Positions 16,342 to 24,794 of a DNA stretch of 47,771 nt are shown piece by piece; positions within the stretch are counted from its first letter, which is position 1; each line of letters starts with the position of its first letter. The DNA is taken from the NCBI GenBank assembly GCA_910585265.1, contig CAJUCA010000021.1, positions 1 through 47,771 of the forward strand, in the 5' to 3' direction. A program made the translations under genes and the position numbers. The notes beneath the pieces were generated by a model. It saw nothing but the letters and a program-made list of their open reading frames with translations. It ran no database searches and was not told the DNA's origin. Origin of the DNA: an uncultured Oscillospiraceae bacterium. GTDB taxonomy: Bacteria > Bacillota > Clostridia > Oscillospirales > Oscillospiraceae.

Positions 16342-17616
16342 TTGGACAGCTTTTTTGCCCTGTTTTTCCGGTTCTCCTTCGGCCTTTTGTGCCACGCGCT
16401 GCTGCTCCCCCTGATCACCCCCTGCCGCTTCGGCCGGCGGGCCTGCCGCTGGGCGTGGCTGGGGGTGTCCGCCCTGGGCTCCCTCCTGGCGGTGCCCCTC
16501 ATCCTGCTGGTGGACAGCGTGGGCGTGCTGTTCGTGCTGGAGGCCGCCTTTACCCTGGCCCTGTACTGCGCGGCCTATATGTTCCTGTCGGAGGGCAGCC
16601 GGATGCGCAGCCTGTTCATGTTCTCCGTATACGGAACCTATTTCATGTTCCTGCTGGCCTTTGCCAGCTGCCTCTCCCAGGTGTTTTTCAACGGGAGCCA
16701 CTATGCCACCGCCGCCATCCGCACCCTGTTCATGGCCCTCTACGGACTGAGCCTGCGCTTCAGCCCCCTGGTCCGCCGCCTCCGGGCCACCTCCCAGCTC
16801 AGCGTGGGCTGGCGCAGTCCCGCGGTGTTCTCCTGCTCCTCCTGCCTGACGGTGTACGCCGCCGCCCTGATCTTCTCCATTCTCCAGCTGGACCCGGGCA
16901 TCCGCCTGGGCATCACCGGGGTGCTCGCCGCCCTGATCACCTCCGCCTACGCGGTGTCGGGCCGCATGATCCTGCTCCTGGGCCGGGAGCAGGCCGCCCG
17001 GGAGGCGGAGACCCAGCGGAAGCTGATGGAACGCCAGCTGGCCGCCGAGCGGGAATACGTGGCCCAGGCCAAGGCCCACCGCCACGATATGCGCCACCAC
17101 ACCGCCCTCATCCAGGCCTACCTGGACCGGGGGGACACCGGCGGGGCCAAGGAATACCTCTCCCAGTGGCAGGCCCAGCTGGACGCCGCCGCCCTGGACC
17201 ACTACTGTGAGAACACGGTGGCCAACGCCCTGCTGCGGCTCACGGCATGGCGGTGCCGGGAGGGGGACATCCCCTGCCAAATCCAGGCCGTCATCCCCGA
17301 GGAGCTGCCCCTCACCGGGCCGGAGCTGACGGCGGTGCTGGGCAATATCCTGGAAAACGCCTGGGAGGCCGCCGGGGCCGCCCGCGACCCCAGCCTGTCC
17401 GTGTCCGCCCGGCCCCAGGGGGGCTTCCTGCTGGTGGAGGTAAAAAACGCCGTGTCCGGGGAGACCCGGTTCGAGGGCGGCCTGCCCGTCACCACCAAGG
17501 CGGCGGGGGGCCAGGGCCTGCGGAACGCCCAGCGCACCCTAAAACGCCACGGCGGGCTGCTCCAGTGCGCCCGGGAGGGGGACACCTTCCTCACCCGCGC
17601 GCTTTTACCCCTCTGA
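16342..17616 (+). CDS. Sensor histidine kinase with GHKL ATPase domain (AgrC/VirS-like)
   Basis: A 424-residue membrane kinase. The first 230 residues contain about six hydrophobic segments without a recognised ligand domain. A helix then leads to the phospho-acceptor motif KAHRHDMRHH (His248 likely), and a GHKL domain follows with N box NILENAWEAA and G-box GGQGLRNAQRTL. This is the architecture of quorum or peptide sensors that pair with LytTR regulators. The start is TTG at 16342, with GGAGG about 9 bases upstream. No response regulator is adjacent, so it is an orphan here. Confidence 0.88.
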   Translation: MDSFFALFFRFSFGLLCHALLLPLITPCRFGRRACRWAWLGVSALGSLLAVPLILLVDSVGVLFVLEAAFTLALYCAAYMFLSEGSRMRSLFMFSVYGTYFMFLLAFASCLSQVFFNGSHYATAAIRTLFMALYGLSLRFSPLVRRLRATSQLSVGWRSPAVFSCSSCLTVYAAALIFSILQLDPGIRLGITGVLAALITSAYAVSGRMILLLGREQAAREAETQRKLMERQLAAEREYVAQAKAHRHDMRHHTALIQAYLDRGDTGGAKEYLSQWQAQLDAAALDHYCENTVANALLRLTAWRCREGDIPCQIQAVIPEELPLTGPELTAVLGNILENAWEAAGAARDPSLSVSARPQGGFLLVEVKNAVSGETRFEGGLPVTTKAAGGQGLRNAQRTLKRHGGLLQCAREGDTFLTRALLPL

Positions 17617-17623
17617 GAGGCTG

Positions 17624-17661
17624 AAAAAGCCGCCGTCCGGCACAAGCCGGAGGGCGGTTTT
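17624..17661. terminator. Terminator between the kinase and radical SAM genes
   Basis: An imperfect stem (GCCGCC-G-TCCGGC with GCCGGA-G-GGCGG) flanked by AAAA and TTTT sits between two converging genes and can serve both strands. Confidence 0.75.
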
Positions 17662-17687
17662 GTTGAACGGTGTCCAGGCAGGGCGGC

Positions 17688-18803
17688 TCACTGGGCCTTC
17701 AGCACCCCCAGGGCCCGCCGCAGGCGGGGGAGGACGTAGGGGAAAAAGTCCCGGTAGGCGGCGCAGTAGTAGTTCTGGCCCAGCCCCTCCGGCCCCTCCA
17801 GCCGGTCCCGGCGGCACCCGTTGCGGCACAGGGGATACCACTGGCACTCCCGGCACTCCGCCGGAACCCGCCGGGACTCCCGGAGGAAGCCCAGCTCCTC
17901 CCTGGCCCGGTCCAGCTCCGCCCAGCTGTTTTCCAGGATATTGCCCAGGCGGTATTCGTCCAGCCCGTAGAAGTCGCAGGGGTAGACGCTCCCGTCCGCC
18001 TCCACCAGGTACTGGAGGCTGCACCGCCCCGTCATGGAGCACTGCTCCGGCTCCCGGCCGTCCAGCATCCACAGCAGGTTGTCGAAGTACCGGATGGACC
18101 AGTACCGCCCCCGCTCCAGCTCCCCGTACCACAGGTCGAACAGGGTCTTTAAGAACGTCCCGTACTGGGCGGGGCCCAGGGAATAGCCCTGCCCGCCCCG
18201 CTCCTCCATCAGGGGGTCCAGGCAGGGGATATACTGCTGGAACCGGAACCCCGCCCCGCACAGGGCGGTGAACACGCTGCGGATGTGCCGGGCCAGATAG
18301 CCCGTCACCACGGTGAGGACGTTGAACTCCACCCCCTCCCGCTCCATCAGGCGGGCCGCCCGGACCACCCGGTCATAGGTGCCCTTGCCCGCCCCGTCCC
18401 GGCGGAAGCGGTCGTGGCAGTCCCGGCTCCCGTCCAGGGAGAGGCCCGCCAGGAAGCGGTTTTCCCGGAGGAAGCGGCACCACGCCCCGTCCAGCAGGGT
18501 GCCGTTGGTCTGGAGGGCGTACCGCACCGCCAGCCCCCGGGGCACCGCCTGCCCCACCCGCTCCGTAAAGTCCCGGTAGAAGTCCAGCCCCGCCAGGGTG
18601 GGCTCCCCCCCCTGAAACAGGAAGGAGACGGACCCCTCCGCCGCCCCCGCCGCCTTTTCGATGAGGGCGTGGCTCACCTCCCTGGACATGAGGCCGTAGT
18701 TGGGCACCGACCTGGCCCCGGCCTCGTCGGCGTAAAAGCAGTAGGCACAGCGCAGGTTACAGCCGCTGGAGGCGGGCTTCAGGAGAATACTCAGGGGCGG
18801 CAT
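17688..18803 (-). CDS. Radical SAM/SPASM protein, anaerobic sulfatase-maturase type
   Basis: A 371-residue enzyme with the radical SAM cluster motif CNLRCAYCFY near residue 15, the SAM-contact region FQGGEPTLAG, and a C-terminal SPASM region with many cysteines (CSMTGRCSLQYLV, YPCDFYG, CRECQWYPLCRNGC). This matches anSME enzymes, which oxidise a Cys or Ser of sulfatases to formylglycine without oxygen. No sulfatase or peptide precursor gene lies in the window, so substrate is unconfirmed; another SPASM role is possible. The start at 18803 has GGAAGGG upstream; the longer frame is unsupported. Confidence 0.88.
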   Translation of the reverse strand: MPPLSILLKPASSGCNLRCAYCFYADEAGARSVPNYGLMSREVSHALIEKAAGAAEGSVSFLFQGGEPTLAGLDFYRDFTERVGQAVPRGLAVRYALQTNGTLLDGAWCRFLRENRFLAGLSLDGSRDCHDRFRRDGAGKGTYDRVVRAARLMEREGVEFNVLTVVTGYLARHIRSVFTALCGAGFRFQQYIPCLDPLMEERGGQGYSLGPAQYGTFLKTLFDLWYGELERGRYWSIRYFDNLLWMLDGREPEQCSMTGRCSLQYLVEADGSVYPCDFYGLDEYRLGNILENSWAELDRAREELGFLRESRRVPAECRECQWYPLCRNGCRRDRLEGPEGLGQNYYCAAYRDFFPYVLPRLRRALGVLKAQ

Positions 18804-18881
18804 GGCAATCCCTTCCTTTCGCGCGCAGCCGAAGCTGCCGGATTTCCTTTGTGAGGGGGGCCGCGGCCCTCCCTTACTCCT

Positions 18882-18910
18882 ATGATGGCCCCTTTTTTCC
18901 CGTTTGTCAA
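18882..18910 (-). promoter_or_regulatory. Possible promoter of the radical SAM gene
   Basis: Minus strand: a consensus TTGACA (18910-18905), 17-base spacer, then a weak CATCAT (18887-18882). Confidence 0.4.
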
Positions 18911-18943
18911 GGGCCGCCTCCCGCCCCCGCCCGGAAAAAGCTA

Positions 18944-18972
18944 TTGCCATCGGCGGCGGAATCGTATATAAT
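18944..18972 (+). promoter_or_regulatory. Promoter of the TetR-family gene
   Basis: TTGCCA (18944-18949), 17-base spacer, TATAAT (18967-18972), about 48 bases before the TTG start. Near-consensus. Confidence 0.8.
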
Positions 18973-19020
18973 GTATCTGTCGAAAGACCTTCCGCCCCGT
19001 TTTGAGAGGAGGAGCTGTGC

Positions 19021-19629
19021 TTGGACGACACCAAAACAAGAATCCTCTCCGCCACGATGAAGGCCGTCCGTCAGTACGGCCTGGAGGGGGCCCGGGTGCA
19101 GAATATCAGCGGCCTGGCCGGGATCTCGCCGGGGGCCATGTACCGCTACTTCAAGAGCAAGGACGAGCTGCTGGCGGCCTGCTTCACCTATGTGGACCAG
19201 CAGGCGGCGGCCATCTTTGAGGACCTGCGCTTCAGCCCCATGGCCATGCGCACCGACCCCATGGGGGTGGTGAAGGACCTGTGGCTGCCCTATTTCCGCT
19301 TCTGGGTGGCCCACCCGGACGAGACGGTGTTTTACCACCGCTTCCGGGACAGCGCGGCCTTCCCCAGGTTTTACAAAAGCTACAACGTCAGCCACTTCCA
19401 AGCCTTCGGCGGCATGGTGCGGGCCTTTATGAACACCTTCCCCGGCCTGCGCCGGATCAACCAGGACGTGCTGTGGCTCCACGTGCTGACCAGCACGGTG
19501 ATGTACGCCAAGTACGTGGTGGAGGGCCTGCTCCCCAACAGCCAGGAGACGGAGGACACGGTATTCCAGTTTTTGTCCGTGGGCCTCAGCGGCTGCCTGC
19601 GGCCTGAGCAGGCGGAGTCCGGCAGATAA
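19021..19629 (+). CDS. TetR/AcrR family transcriptional regulator
   Basis: A 202-residue protein. The N-terminal TetR helix-turn-helix is clear in TRILSATMKAVRQYGLEGAR and ISPGAMYRYFKSKDELL; the helical ligand domain follows. The start is TTG at 19021, with GAGGAGGAG about 8 bases upstream; there is no ATG in range. The final base of its TAA stop is the first base of a MITE-like repeat (19629-19790), so the repeat abuts or created the stop. No obvious partner gene is adjacent, and the target is unknown. Confidence 0.9.
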   Translation: MDDTKTRILSATMKAVRQYGLEGARVQNISGLAGISPGAMYRYFKSKDELLAACFTYVDQQAAAIFEDLRFSPMAMRTDPMGVVKDLWLPYFRFWVAHPDETVFYHRFRDSAAFPRFYKSYNVSHFQAFGGMVRAFMNTFPGLRRINQDVLWLHVLTSTVMYAKYVVEGLLPNSQETEDTVFQFLSVGLSGCLRPEQAESGR

Positions 19630-19790
19630 GAACCTGTATTCACAGCCGGGGATGCCGTCGGCCCGAGGGATTGTTCCGTCAGGCAAGGCGAATTTTCGCC
19701 GGAATACTTTGTGTATTGCAAGAAAATTCAACGCGGCATGGCGGAAAAAGACCCGCCCAGACGGCGTTTGAGGTTGTGAATACAGGTTCT
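19629..19790. mobile_element. MITE-like repeat, copy A (162 bp)
   Basis: Bounded by a 16-bp perfect terminal inverted repeat, AGAACCTGTATTCACA. Non-coding. From offset 53 it carries a core that is shared with copy B: GGCAAGGCG, a stem GAATTTTC/GAAAATTC, a small hairpin AATAC-TTTGT-GTATT and AACGCGGC. Confidence 0.85.
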
Positions 19791-19791
19791 A

Positions 19792-19953
19792 AGAAGCTGT
19801 ACCAATAGCCGAAGTATTCAGATTCGCGAGTCAGAATTGCCGGTGGCAAGGCGAAAAATCGCGGGAATACTTTGTGTATTTCAAGATTTTTCAACGCGGC
19901 CAGCGGCATTTCTGGCCGTTAAGCTGGGTGCTGAGGCGATTGGTACAGCTTCT
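19792..19953. mobile_element. MITE-like repeat, copy B (162 bp)
   Basis: One base after copy A. Bounded by a 15-bp perfect terminal inverted repeat, AGAAGCTGTACCAAT, different from that of copy A. Same length, and the same core at the same offset 53. The core stem is GAAAAATC/GATTTTTC, a compensatory change relative to copy A. Non-coding. The following 67 bases to the terminator show nothing recognisable. Confidence 0.85.
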
Positions 19954-20020
19954 AAGCCTTCACTTTCAAAGCCTCCCCCGCCATGGTGCTCCAGCAGGGG
20001 GAGCAGGGCCGCGCAGCCAG

Positions 20021-20062
20021 AAAAAATCCGGCGTTGGGACAGCCGTCCCCGCGCCGGATTTT
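20021..20062 (-). terminator. Terminator of the cobalamin operon
   Basis: Minus strand: AAAATCCGGCG ... CGCCGGATTTTTT with an inner GGGAC/GTCCC stem, 14 bases beyond the stop of the last operon gene. Confidence 0.88.
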
Positions 20063-20075
20063 GATGCTTTCCCGC

Positions 20076-20594
20076 TCAAAACTCCACGCCCTCCCGGGCG
20101 GGGACGCCCCGGTGAAAGGGGTGCCGGTGGCAGCGCATCTCGGTGCTGTAGTCCGCCGCCTCCCCCATCCAGTCCGCCGGACGCCGCCCGGTGAGGGCCA
20201 GCTCCTGCCCCGCCCGCTTCTCCAGCACCGCCTTGCGCAGCAGCTCCCGGTCCACCAGATCCGTTTCCCAGGCGGCGCACGCCTCGTCCAGCACCAGCAG
20301 ATCCCCGTCCAGCTCCAGGGCTTGGCGCAGGTGCTCCGTCTGGAGGGCCCGGGTGTCCGCCCGCTCCCTCTCGTCCATCTGGAAGGAGAACCTGCTCCCC
20401 GCCTTCCCCCGGAGCACCTTGGCCCCCAGGGACTCCAGCAGGGGGATCTCCCCGCTGGCCCCTCCCTTGAGGAACTGGACGATCACCACCCGCCGACCCG
20501 CCGCCAGCCCCCGCAGGGCCAGCCCCATGGCCGCGGTGGTCTTGCCCTTGCCCTCCCCCCAGTAGAGGTGGATCAGCCCCCGCTCCTCCGTCAT
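20076..20594 (-). CDS. cobO: Corrinoid adenosyltransferase (CobA/CobO/BtuR type)
   Basis: A 172-residue P-loop protein that transfers the 5'-deoxyadenosyl group of ATP to cob(I)yrinate diamide or other corrinoids. Walker A is GEGKGKTT (residues 13-20), a Walker B-like LLVLDEA follows in mid-protein, and ELALTGRRP is family-typical near the C-terminus. Length is as usual for the CobA/CobO family, not PduO or EutT. It is the last of 17 genes in the operon and overlaps cbiC as ATGA. Confidence 0.95.
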   Translation of the reverse strand: MTEERGLIHLYWGEGKGKTTAAMGLALRGLAAGRRVVIVQFLKGGASGEIPLLESLGAKVLRGKAGSRFSFQMDERERADTRALQTEHLRQALELDGDLLVLDEACAAWETDLVDRELLRKAVLEKRAGQELALTGRRPADWMGEAADYSTEMRCHRHPFHRGVPAREGVEF

Positions 20595-21274
20595 GTGAGC
20601 TTCTCCTGCCGCTGTCCGGGGTCGGCGGCGTCCAGGGCGGCATACAGCAGGGCGTTGCAGATGGCGGCGGCCACGTTGCTGCCCCCCTTCCGGCCCATGG
20701 CGGCAATGCAGGGCACGCCGTACCGCCCGCAGGCCTCAAACGCCCGCTCCTTGCTCTCCACCACGTTGACAAACCCCACCGGAACCGCCACCACAAAGGC
20801 GGGGCGCAGGCCCCCCTCCATCAGCTCGCAGAGCCTCAGCAGGGCGGTGGGGGCGTTGCCCACCGCCAACGCCCCGCCGGGGTGCTCCGCCGCCGCCCGC
20901 TCCATGCACACCGCCGCCCGGGTGACGCCCCGCTCCCTGGCCTGCCGGACCGTCTCCGGGTCCGCCATGAAGCACACCGCCTCCCCGCCCAGCTTGGACA
21001 GGGCCGCTTTGCTGATCCCCGCCTTGGCCATGTTGGTGTCCGTCACGATGGAGCGTCCCTCCCGGAGGGCCGCCACCGCCGCCTCCGCCCCGCCGTCCGT
21101 AAAGCGCAGGCTGCCGGCGTAGTCGAAGTCCGCCGTGGTGTGGATCACCCGCTTCACCACCGCCTCGTGCTCCGGGGGCAGGGCGATCCCCCGCTGGGCC
21201 AGCTCCCCGCCGATGATCCGCATACTCTCCCGCTCGATGTCGGCGGGGCGCAGAAAATTCCGTTCCTGTTCCAT
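20591..21274 (-). CDS. cbiC: Cobalt-precorrin-8 methylmutase CbiC
   Basis: A 227-residue enzyme moving the C-11 methyl group to C-12 to give cobyrinic acid. The catalytic His is in RVIHTTADFDY, and SIVTDTNMAKAGI and GCGRYGVPCIA-like C-terminal segments (ACGRYGVPCIAAMGRKGGSN) are typical of CbiC/CobH. The start is the ATG at 21274, directly after the cbiP stop. It overlaps cobO by 4 bases. Confidence 0.95.
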   Translation of the reverse strand: MEQERNFLRPADIERESMRIIGGELAQRGIALPPEHEAVVKRVIHTTADFDYAGSLRFTDGGAEAAVAALREGRSIVTDTNMAKAGISKAALSKLGGEAVCFMADPETVRQARERGVTRAAVCMERAAAEHPGGALAVGNAPTALLRLCELMEGGLRPAFVVAVPVGFVNVVESKERAFEACGRYGVPCIAAMGRKGGSNVAAAICNALLYAALDAADPGQRQEKLT

Positions 21275-22756
21275 TCAGCTCATCCCCATGATCCTGTAGA
21301 TTTCCCTCATATTCAACGCCTGCCGCACTCCGTCCGCCAGCAGGTCCAGCTGCCCCTGCTGATAGGCGGCGTGGGACACCGCCCGGGCGGACTCCGCCCG
21401 CAGTCCCTTCCGCCGGCACAGCAGCTCCGCCAGCTTTTGGGTCAGCTCCCCGCTGTCGAACAGGCCGTGGAGGTAGGTGCCCCACACACTGCCCCGGACG
21501 CAGCCGTCCTCCCGCCCGTCCTCCAGGCGGCAGAAGGGCTCCCCCCGGACCTGGGTGGACCCCATGTGGATCTCATAGCCCTCCAGCCTCGCCCCGGCCA
21601 GGGGGCCGGACGCCGTCTCCCCCCGGACCCGGGTGCGGGTCTTCTCGGGCAGGAAGGTGGTCTCCACGGGCAGCAGGCCCATGCCCCGGATGCTGCCCCC
21701 CACCCCGTGCTCCACCCCCGACCGGTCGTGGACGGCCTCCCCCAGCATCTGATAGCCGCCGCACACGCCCAGCACCGGGGTGCCCGCCGCCGCCAGCTTC
21801 AAAATCGCGGCCTCCAGCCCATTCTGCCGCAGCCAGAGCAGGTCCCCCCCGGTGCTCTTGGTGCCGGGGAGCACCACCAGATCGGGACTGCCCAGCTTCC
21901 GGGGATCGTCCACGTACCGCACCCCGATTTGGGGGTGCTCCTCCAGGGGGGCGAAGTCGGTGAAGTTGGAGATCCGGGGCAGGCGGATCACCGCCGCGTC
22001 CAGGGGCTTGTGCACGTCCTCCCGGCCCAGGCGGGGGGCCAGGGAGTCCTCGTCGTCCACGTCCACCTTCAGGTAGGGCACCACCCCCAAAACCCGCTTG
22101 CCCGTCTTTTCCTCCAGCAGGGACAGGCCGGGGCGGAGGATCTCCAGATCCCCCCGGAACTTGTTGATCACCAGCCCCGCGATCCGCTCCCGCTCCTCGG
22201 GCTGGAGCAGGGCCACCGTGCCGTAGAGCTGGGCGAACACGCCCCCCCGGTCGATGTCCCCCGCCAGCAGCACCGGCGCGCCCACCCGCAGGGCCAGCCC
22301 CATGTTCACGATATCGTCCGCCCGGAGGTTGATCTCCGCCGGACTGCCCGCCCCCTCGATGACGACGACATCGTGCTCCGCGGCAAGGCTGTCGTAGGCC
22401 GCCAGCACCTCCGGGAACAGCTGCCGCTTATAGCGGAAATACTCCGCCGCGGACATATGCCCCCGCACCTCCCCCAGGACGATGACCTGGCTCCCCGTGT
22501 CGCTGCTGGGCTTGAGGAGCACCGGGTTCATCCGCACGTCCGGCTCCGCCCCCGCCGCCTGGGCCTGCACCGCCTGGGCGCGGCCCATCTCCAGCCCGTC
22601 CCGGGTGACGTGGCTGTTCAACGCCATGTTCTGGCTCTTGAACGGGGCCGCCCGGTATCCGTCCTGGGCGAAAATCCGGCACAGGGCGGCGCACAGCAGG
22701 CTCTTGCCCGCCCCGGACATGGTGCCCTGCACCATGATGCATTTGGCCCGGCTCAC
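21275..22756 (-). CDS. cbiP: Cobyric acid synthase CbiP
   Basis: A 493-residue glutamine- and ATP-dependent amidase adding four amides to adenosylcobyrinate a,c-diamide. The N-terminal BioD-like domain shows MVQGTMSGAGKSLLCAAL and the family hallmark PFKSQNMALNS. The C-terminal amidotransferase domain shows VLGVCGGYQML with the nucleophile Cys and GTYLHGLFD with the His. Translation starts at GTG 22756, with GGAGGG 6 bases upstream, overlapping the cobD stop as GTGA; the open frame continues far upstream as shadow. Confidence 0.96.
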   Translation of the reverse strand: MSRAKCIMVQGTMSGAGKSLLCAALCRIFAQDGYRAAPFKSQNMALNSHVTRDGLEMGRAQAVQAQAAGAEPDVRMNPVLLKPSSDTGSQVIVLGEVRGHMSAAEYFRYKRQLFPEVLAAYDSLAAEHDVVVIEGAGSPAEINLRADDIVNMGLALRVGAPVLLAGDIDRGGVFAQLYGTVALLQPEERERIAGLVINKFRGDLEILRPGLSLLEEKTGKRVLGVVPYLKVDVDDEDSLAPRLGREDVHKPLDAAVIRLPRISNFTDFAPLEEHPQIGVRYVDDPRKLGSPDLVVLPGTKSTGGDLLWLRQNGLEAAILKLAAAGTPVLGVCGGYQMLGEAVHDRSGVEHGVGGSIRGMGLLPVETTFLPEKTRTRVRGETASGPLAGARLEGYEIHMGSTQVRGEPFCRLEDGREDGCVRGSVWGTYLHGLFDSGELTQKLAELLCRRKGLRAESARAVSHAAYQQGQLDLLADGVRQALNMREIYRIMGMS

Positions 22757-23823
22757 GGCGTTCCCTCCTTCCATACCTCCGTCAGGGCGGCGATGAGCCG
22801 CCCGTTGTCCTCCCTGCCCCGCACCGCCGTCCGGTACCAGCCCCGGCCCAGTCCGTGGTAGTTGGAGCAGTCCCGGATCAGCACGCCCCGCCGCCGCAGG
22901 GCCTCCCCCAAGGGCACCGGGGAGTAAAACAGCAGATAGTTGGCCTCCCCCGGGATCACCCGGAGGCCCAGCCGCCCCAGCTCCGCCGCCAGCCGGGGCC
23001 GCTCCGCCCGGATCAGGGCCCGGACGGCCTCCACATAGTCCGTCTCCTTCAGGGCGGCAATGCCCGCCGCCTGGGCGGGACCGGACACCGCCCAGGGCTG
23101 GCCCGCCCCCCGCATCCGCCCCAGCAGGGCGGTGTCGGCGCACAGGCAGTACCCCAGCCGCAGCCCCGCCATGGCGTACAGCTTGGTGAACGCCTTCAGG
23201 ATCAGCAGGTTGGGATACTGTCCCAGAAAGCCCTTCATGGCGAAGTCCTCCGGCCTGTCCAGCAGCTCCAGGAAGCACTCGTCCACCACCAGCAGGGCGT
23301 CCGCCTCCCGGCACCGGGCCAGCGTCCGCTCCAGCAGGGGCCGGGGGACCGTCCGCCCGGTGGGGTTGTTGGGCTGGCAGAGAAACACCAGATCCATCTC
23401 CGGGGCCACCGCCTCCGGAAAGCCCTCCCCCAGGGCGAAGCCGTCCTCCGCCCGGAGGAGGAACCGCTCCGTCCCGCAGCCCGCCAGCTCCAACGCCGCC
23501 TCGTACTCCGCGAAGGCGGGGGCGGTGACCAAGGCCCGCCGGGGCCGTCTGGCCAACGCCGCCCGCCAGATCAGATCCGCCGCCCCGTTTCCGCACAGCA
23601 CCCAGTCCGGGCTGACTCCCTCCGCCCGGGCGATGGCCTCCCCCAGGGCGCGGCACAGGGGGTCGGGGTAGCGGTGGGCGTCCTCCAGCGCGTCCGCCGC
23701 CGCACGGCGCACCCCCTCCGGCAGGCCCAGGGGGCTGACGTTGGCGGAGAAGTCCAGGGGCTGTCCGCCATACTCCGCCCGGTAGCCCGCCCAGTCCCCG
23801 CCGTGGGTCAGCATCCGCTCCAT
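22753..23823 (-). CDS. cobD: Threonine-phosphate decarboxylase CobD
   Basis: A 356-residue PLP enzyme of the aminotransferase fold that makes (R)-1-amino-2-propanol phosphate, the linker of the nucleotide loop. It shows the N-terminal THGGDW and DFSANVSPLGLP typical of CobD, the substrate loop FLCQPNNPTGR, and the PLP lysine in LKAFTKLYAMAGLRLGY. I choose the ATG at 23823, since GGAGGG is 8 bases before it; an ATG six bases earlier is too close. It lies after cbiB, whose product joins this linker to cobyric acid. Confidence 0.95.
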   Translation of the reverse strand: MERMLTHGGDWAGYRAEYGGQPLDFSANVSPLGLPEGVRRAAADALEDAHRYPDPLCRALGEAIARAEGVSPDWVLCGNGAADLIWRAALARRPRRALVTAPAFAEYEAALELAGCGTERFLLRAEDGFALGEGFPEAVAPEMDLVFLCQPNNPTGRTVPRPLLERTLARCREADALLVVDECFLELLDRPEDFAMKGFLGQYPNLLILKAFTKLYAMAGLRLGYCLCADTALLGRMRGAGQPWAVSGPAQAAGIAALKETDYVEAVRALIRAERPRLAAELGRLGLRVIPGEANYLLFYSPVPLGEALRRRGVLIRDCSNYHGLGRGWYRTAVRGREDNGRLIAALTEVWKEGTP

Positions 23824-23825
23824 GG

Positions 23826-24794
23826 TCATGCCCTCCGCCGCCCCAGGACAGCCCTGGCCAGCAGGCCCGCCCCCAGGGCCAGCCCCCCGGCGGCGTACAG
23901 CGTCCGGTTGGCCCGGGCGATGTCCTCCGGCTCCACGTGCCGCCCGGGGTCGCCGATGGCGGGCTTGTCCACCCGCTTCCCGAAGTAGGAGGCGGGCCCC
24001 GCCAGCTGAACCCCCAACGCCCCGGCGCAGGCGGACTCCGTCTGGGCGGAGTTGGGGCTGGCGTGGTTCCGGCGGTCCCGCCGCCAGATCCGCCACGCCC
24101 CCCTGCCGTCCTGCCCGGTGAGGAAGGCCCCGCCGATCCAGCACAGCGCGGCCAGCCGGGAGGGCAGATAGTTCGCCAGATCGTCCAGCCGCGCCGCCGC
24201 CCTGCCGAAGTAGAGGTAGCGGTCGTTTTTGTAGCCCACCATGCTGTCCATGGTGTTCACCGCCTTGTAGGCCAGGGCCAGGGGCGCGCCGCCGATGAGC
24301 AGATAGAACAGCGGCGCGGCCACCCCGTCGGAGAAGTTCTCCGCCACCGTCTCCACCGCCGCCTTGGCCACCCCCTCCGCCGGCAGGGCCTCCGTGTCCC
24401 GGCCCACGATCCGGGCCACGGCTTTCCGGGCGGCGGGCAGATCCCCCCGCTCCAGCTCCGCCTGGACCCTGCCGCTCTCCGCCGCCAGCCCCTTCAGGGC
24501 CAGGGCCTGCCAGCACCACAGGGTCTCCAGGGCGAACCCGGCGGCGGGGTGGAGCCGCCTCGCCGCCCGGCACGCCCCGGACGCGGCGGCAAACGTCCCC
24601 GCCGGAAGGGCCGCCGCTAAAACGGCCCCGCCCAGCAGCTCCCCCCCGGGGGTTTTGGGCAGGCGGGGGCGGAGAACGCCCTCCAGGGCGGTGATGGCCC
24701 TGCCCATGTACACCACGGGGTGGGGCATCCCCTCCGGGTCGGCCAGCAGCAGGTCCAGGGCAAAGCCCCAGGGTATGGCAGCATTGAATTTCAT
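23826..24794 (-). CDS. cbiB: Adenosylcobinamide-phosphate synthase CbiB
   Basis: A 322-residue integral membrane enzyme attaching the aminopropanol (phosphate) arm to adenosylcobyric acid. Family motifs are DLLLADPEGMPHPVVYMGR near the start, VETVAENFSDGVAAPLFY, and KAVNTMDSMVGYKNDRY. Hydrophobic segments lie near residues 50-70 and 180-200 and at the C-terminus. The ATG at 24794 overlaps the cobC stop as ATGA. Confidence 0.95.
   Translation of the reverse strand: MKFNAAIPWGFALDLLLADPEGMPHPVVYMGRAITALEGVLRPRLPKTPGGELLGGAVLAAALPAGTFAAASGACRAARRLHPAAGFALETLWCWQALALKGLAAESGRVQAELERGDLPAARKAVARIVGRDTEALPAEGVAKAAVETVAENFSDGVAAPLFYLLIGGAPLALAYKAVNTMDSMVGYKNDRYLYFGRAAARLDDLANYLPSRLAALCWIGGAFLTGQDGRGAWRIWRRDRRNHASPNSAQTESACAGALGVQLAGPASYFGKRVDKPAIGDPGRHVEPEDIARANRTLYAAGGLALGAGLLARAVLGRRRA

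Noticed and set aside
22753..24573. Long N-terminal extensions of cobD, cbiP and others as fusion proteins
   Set aside because: The open frames run upstream only because of high GC; ribosome sites and family start positions define shorter genes in tight ATGA/GTGA overlap.
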